Assembly (NCBI GenBank): GCA_013153895.1
Contig: JAADDN010000014.1
Span: forward strand, 1-6,239
Direction: 5' to 3'
DNA length: 6,239 nucleotides
Source: Thermoproteota archaeon
GTDB taxonomy: Archaea; Thermoproteota; Thermoprotei; Thermoproteales; Thermocladiaceae
Below the pieces are notes generated by a model, which was not told the DNA's origin, did not search any database, and saw only the letters and a list, made by a program, of their open reading frames with translations. A program made the position numbers and the translations under genes. Of the stretch, positions 4,753-6,239 are shown in pieces. Each line of letters starts with the position of its first letter. Positions within the stretch are counted from its first letter, which is position 1.

Positions 4753-5753
4753 TGAAGCTCATACTAACCTTAGAACCATATGCAAAACAGGTAGATCCAG
4801 ATAAGGTACTTAAAGATCTAGAACTTCTAGGTCTTAAGGCAGTTCTTGACTCATTATCGAGAGAGGGCGAGATCGTGATCAATATTGAGAATTTAGACAA
4901 TATTTATGAGGTTGCTAAATATGTTAGAAATATTGAATATATATGTCACATAATTGAGCTTAAGAGCGTTATAAAAATTAACAATACTAATAACATTATT
5001 GATCTTATAGTAGAAGAATTTGATAAAATTCTGAGAACAGTTCCTGAGAAAGGAAGATTTAAGATATTATGTAAGAGAGTTGATAAGAAGTTTCCTTTAA
5101 CTAGTGTTGAGTTATGTAAGATAGTTGGTAGAAGACTTGAAGAACTTGGTCATGTTGTTGATATTCATTTACCAGATATGTATCTATATGTTGAGATTCG
5201 TAGAGGAATCATATTATTAGGCTGGTCTCCAAGAGAGGTCTATCATAAGGTTAGGGAGGTAGTTCCTCTACATGTTGTTAAGAATGTTGTACCTATAGTT
5301 CTTGAGCCTATCACATTATATGAGTATATGGATCTTCTTCAGCTTGCTAGAGCGTTAGGTATAGAGCTTAGGATAATCAATTTTAGAGGTAATGCTTCTA
5401 AAATGGTTGAGGATGCTTGTAGAAAGCTTAGGATAGATTTTCCTGTTAATGTGAAGATTGTGAACTTAGATAACTATGATGAAGGTATTGATGCTCTAAT
5501 AGTATTATCGCAGTACTCTTCTAGAGGAGATTCATATCTTAGAGAGATCTGTAAACAACTTCTCTTAAGGAACAGGAGGATAGGATTAGTGTTAGGTAAT
5601 GAGGTTGAGGATGTTCCAGTAGAGTTGAGAGAAAAGGCGATCTGTGAGATAAGGCTAGGTCCAATGACTGGACAGCCTATGAGGAGCACGGTAGCTATAG
5701 CTTATGCTATGGGAATCATATTTAACATGTTCACTATAAGAGAGATAGTGTGA
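4752..5753 (+). CDS. THUMP-SPOUT predicted RNA methyltransferase
   Basis: The 333 residues fit an RNA-modifying enzyme. Residues 1-75 look like an N-terminal ferredoxin-like domain. Residues about 80-172 form a THUMP domain, which binds tRNA or rRNA (FKILCKRVDKKFPLTSVELC, GRRLEELG, DMYLYVEIRRGIILLGW). Residues about 178-325 look like a SPOUT methyltransferase, seen in the knot-forming end LVLGNEVEDVP at 279-289 and IRLGPMTGQPMRSTVAIAYA at 300-319. These steps resemble the SAM-binding GNE..G and IPM.....S.NVS.A motifs of SPOUT enzymes. The target base is not evident. ATG 4752 overlaps the TAA of the aminotransferase by one base (TAATG), so translation is probably coupled. Part of the gene (about 4900-5500) is richer in GTT, GAT and AGT codons than the aminotransferase. 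The THUMP call is firm, the SPOUT call probable. Confidence 0.85.
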   Translation: MKLILTLEPYAKQVDPDKVLKDLELLGLKAVLDSLSREGEIVINIENLDNIYEVAKYVRNIEYICHIIELKSVIKINNTNNIIDLIVEEFDKILRTVPEKGRFKILCKRVDKKFPLTSVELCKIVGRRLEELGHVVDIHLPDMYLYVEIRRGIILLGWSPREVYHKVREVVPLHVVKNVVPIVLEPITLYEYMDLLQLARALGIELRIINFRGNASKMVEDACRKLRIDFPVNVKIVNLDNYDEGIDALIVLSQYSSRGDSYLREICKQLLLRNRRIGLVLGNEVEDVPVELREKAICEIRLGPMTGQPMRSTVAIAYAMGIIFNMFTIREIV

Positions 5754-5757
5754 AACT

Positions 5758-6239
5758 ATGCTTATCATACCTAGCATAGATATCTCGAGAGGACTTGCAG
5801 TAAAGAGAGTTCAGGGAGTTGAAGGAACCGAGATAGTGAAGGTAGATCCTATGCAGGTTCTGGAGATGACATTGAAACATGTTGGAAAGATAAGAAGAAT
5901 ACACATTGTTGATCTTGATGGTGCTAAAGAAGGAAGACCTATTAACGTAGAAGTAATATTAAAATTGTTAAGAGAAGCTAAGGATAGAGGTCTAGAAGTT
6001 CAGGTTGGTGGAGGTATAAGAAGTCTAGATCATGCACTAATTTATGTGAGAGAAGATGCTGACATAGTCCTAGGCTCAATAATATTTAAGAATCCTCAAG
6101 AAAGTGAAAGAATAATCAGAGAAATTGGACGAGAGAAAATCTATGCATCCATAGATGTTAAAGCTGGACGCATAGCTATATCAGGTTGGACAGAGACTAT
6201 AGAGCTAGATCCTATAGCTCAGCTATCAAAGCTAGATAT
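5758..6239 (+). CDS. hisA: Phosphoribosylformimino-AICAR ribotide isomerase, 3' end beyond window
   Basis: HisA turns ProFAR into PRFAR, the fourth step of histidine synthesis. The 160 residues visible cover about two thirds of a (beta/alpha)8 barrel of about 240. Seen are IPSIDISRGLAVKRVQG at 4-20 with catalytic Asp8, HIVDLDGAKEGRP at 49-61, QVGGGIRS at 82-89, the phosphate-binding VLGSIIFKNP at 104-113 and YASIDVKAGRIAISGWTET at 129-147 with the second catalytic Asp133. The opening PSIDIS and the GWTET block mark HisA and not HisF, which begins with a PCLDV motif. ATG 5758 lies 4 bases after the previous stop; GTGTGA just before it may help ribosome binding. It is the third gene of the rightward operon, and more his genes may follow. 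Confidence 0.95.
   Translation, partial: MLIIPSIDISRGLAVKRVQGVEGTEIVKVDPMQVLEMTLKHVGKIRRIHIVDLDGAKEGRPINVEVILKLLREAKDRGLEVQVGGGIRSLDHALIYVREDADIVLGSIIFKNPQESERIIREIGREKIYASIDVKAGRIAISGWTETIELDPIAQLSKLD

Noticed and set aside
5474..5689. Minus-strand open frame of 71 codons
   Set aside because: It is antisense to the SPOUT end of the RNA methyltransferase.
5758..6239. HisF instead of HisA
   Set aside because: The start motif PSIDIS and the GWTET block after the second Asp fit HisA; the HisF PCLDV opening is absent.
1..6239. CRISPR arrays, insertion sequences, integrase genes or defence systems
   Set aside because: No regularly spaced repeats, terminal inverted repeats or transposase-like frames were seen on either strand.

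Overview
The window looks like a piece of a hyperthermophilic or thermophilic archaeal chromosome, most likely Thermoproteota (crenarchaeal). The evidence is an AT-rich genome dominated by AGA/AGG, ATA and CTA codons, TATA boxes about 25 bases ahead of start codons with little or no leader, weak Shine-Dalgarno use, a crenarchaeal-type HisA beginning MLIIPSIDIS, and a LysN-type aminotransferase. I would not name a genus.

Layout. Bases 1-416 (minus strand) hold the N-terminal third of a nitrogenase component 1-like protein (NifD/NifE/NifK/CfbD superfamily) that runs off the left edge. Bases 417-860 are mostly gene-poor. They contain a promoter and a 30-codon upstream ORF just ahead of the nitrogenase-like gene, a small minus-strand gene that seems to be broken by a +1 frameshift, its promoter, and a T-rich terminator candidate. 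Bases 861-1388 (minus) encode a 175-residue protein I do not recognise. Bases 1511-3489 (minus) are a tight two-gene unit: cobM/cbiF (cobalt-precorrin-4 C11-methyltransferase), then carA (small subunit of carbamoyl-phosphate synthase), with a 4-base TTGA overlap.

From 3490 rightwards the direction changes. A short divergent intergenic region carries one nearly symmetric TATA element that fits both directions, and a perfect 12-bp palindrome on the rightward side. Rightwards lies a compact operon: a LysN-family aminotransferase with no canonical start codon at its expected N-terminus, a THUMP-SPOUT predicted RNA methyltransferase overlapping it by one base, and hisA, which starts 4 bases later and is cut by the right edge.

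How the genes fit together. The rightward operon joins amino-acid biosynthesis (aminotransferase, HisA) with an RNA-modification enzyme. The leftward unit pairs corrinoid-ring methylation with carbamoyl-phosphate synthesis. The nitrogenase-like gene is the most unusual item. It keeps the cysteines expected to hold a P-cluster-like iron-sulfur centre, its composition differs from the other genes, and its substrate cannot be told from this fragment. A tetrapyrrole role is possible, given the known CfbCD and BchNB relatives and the nearby cobM, but this is inference only.
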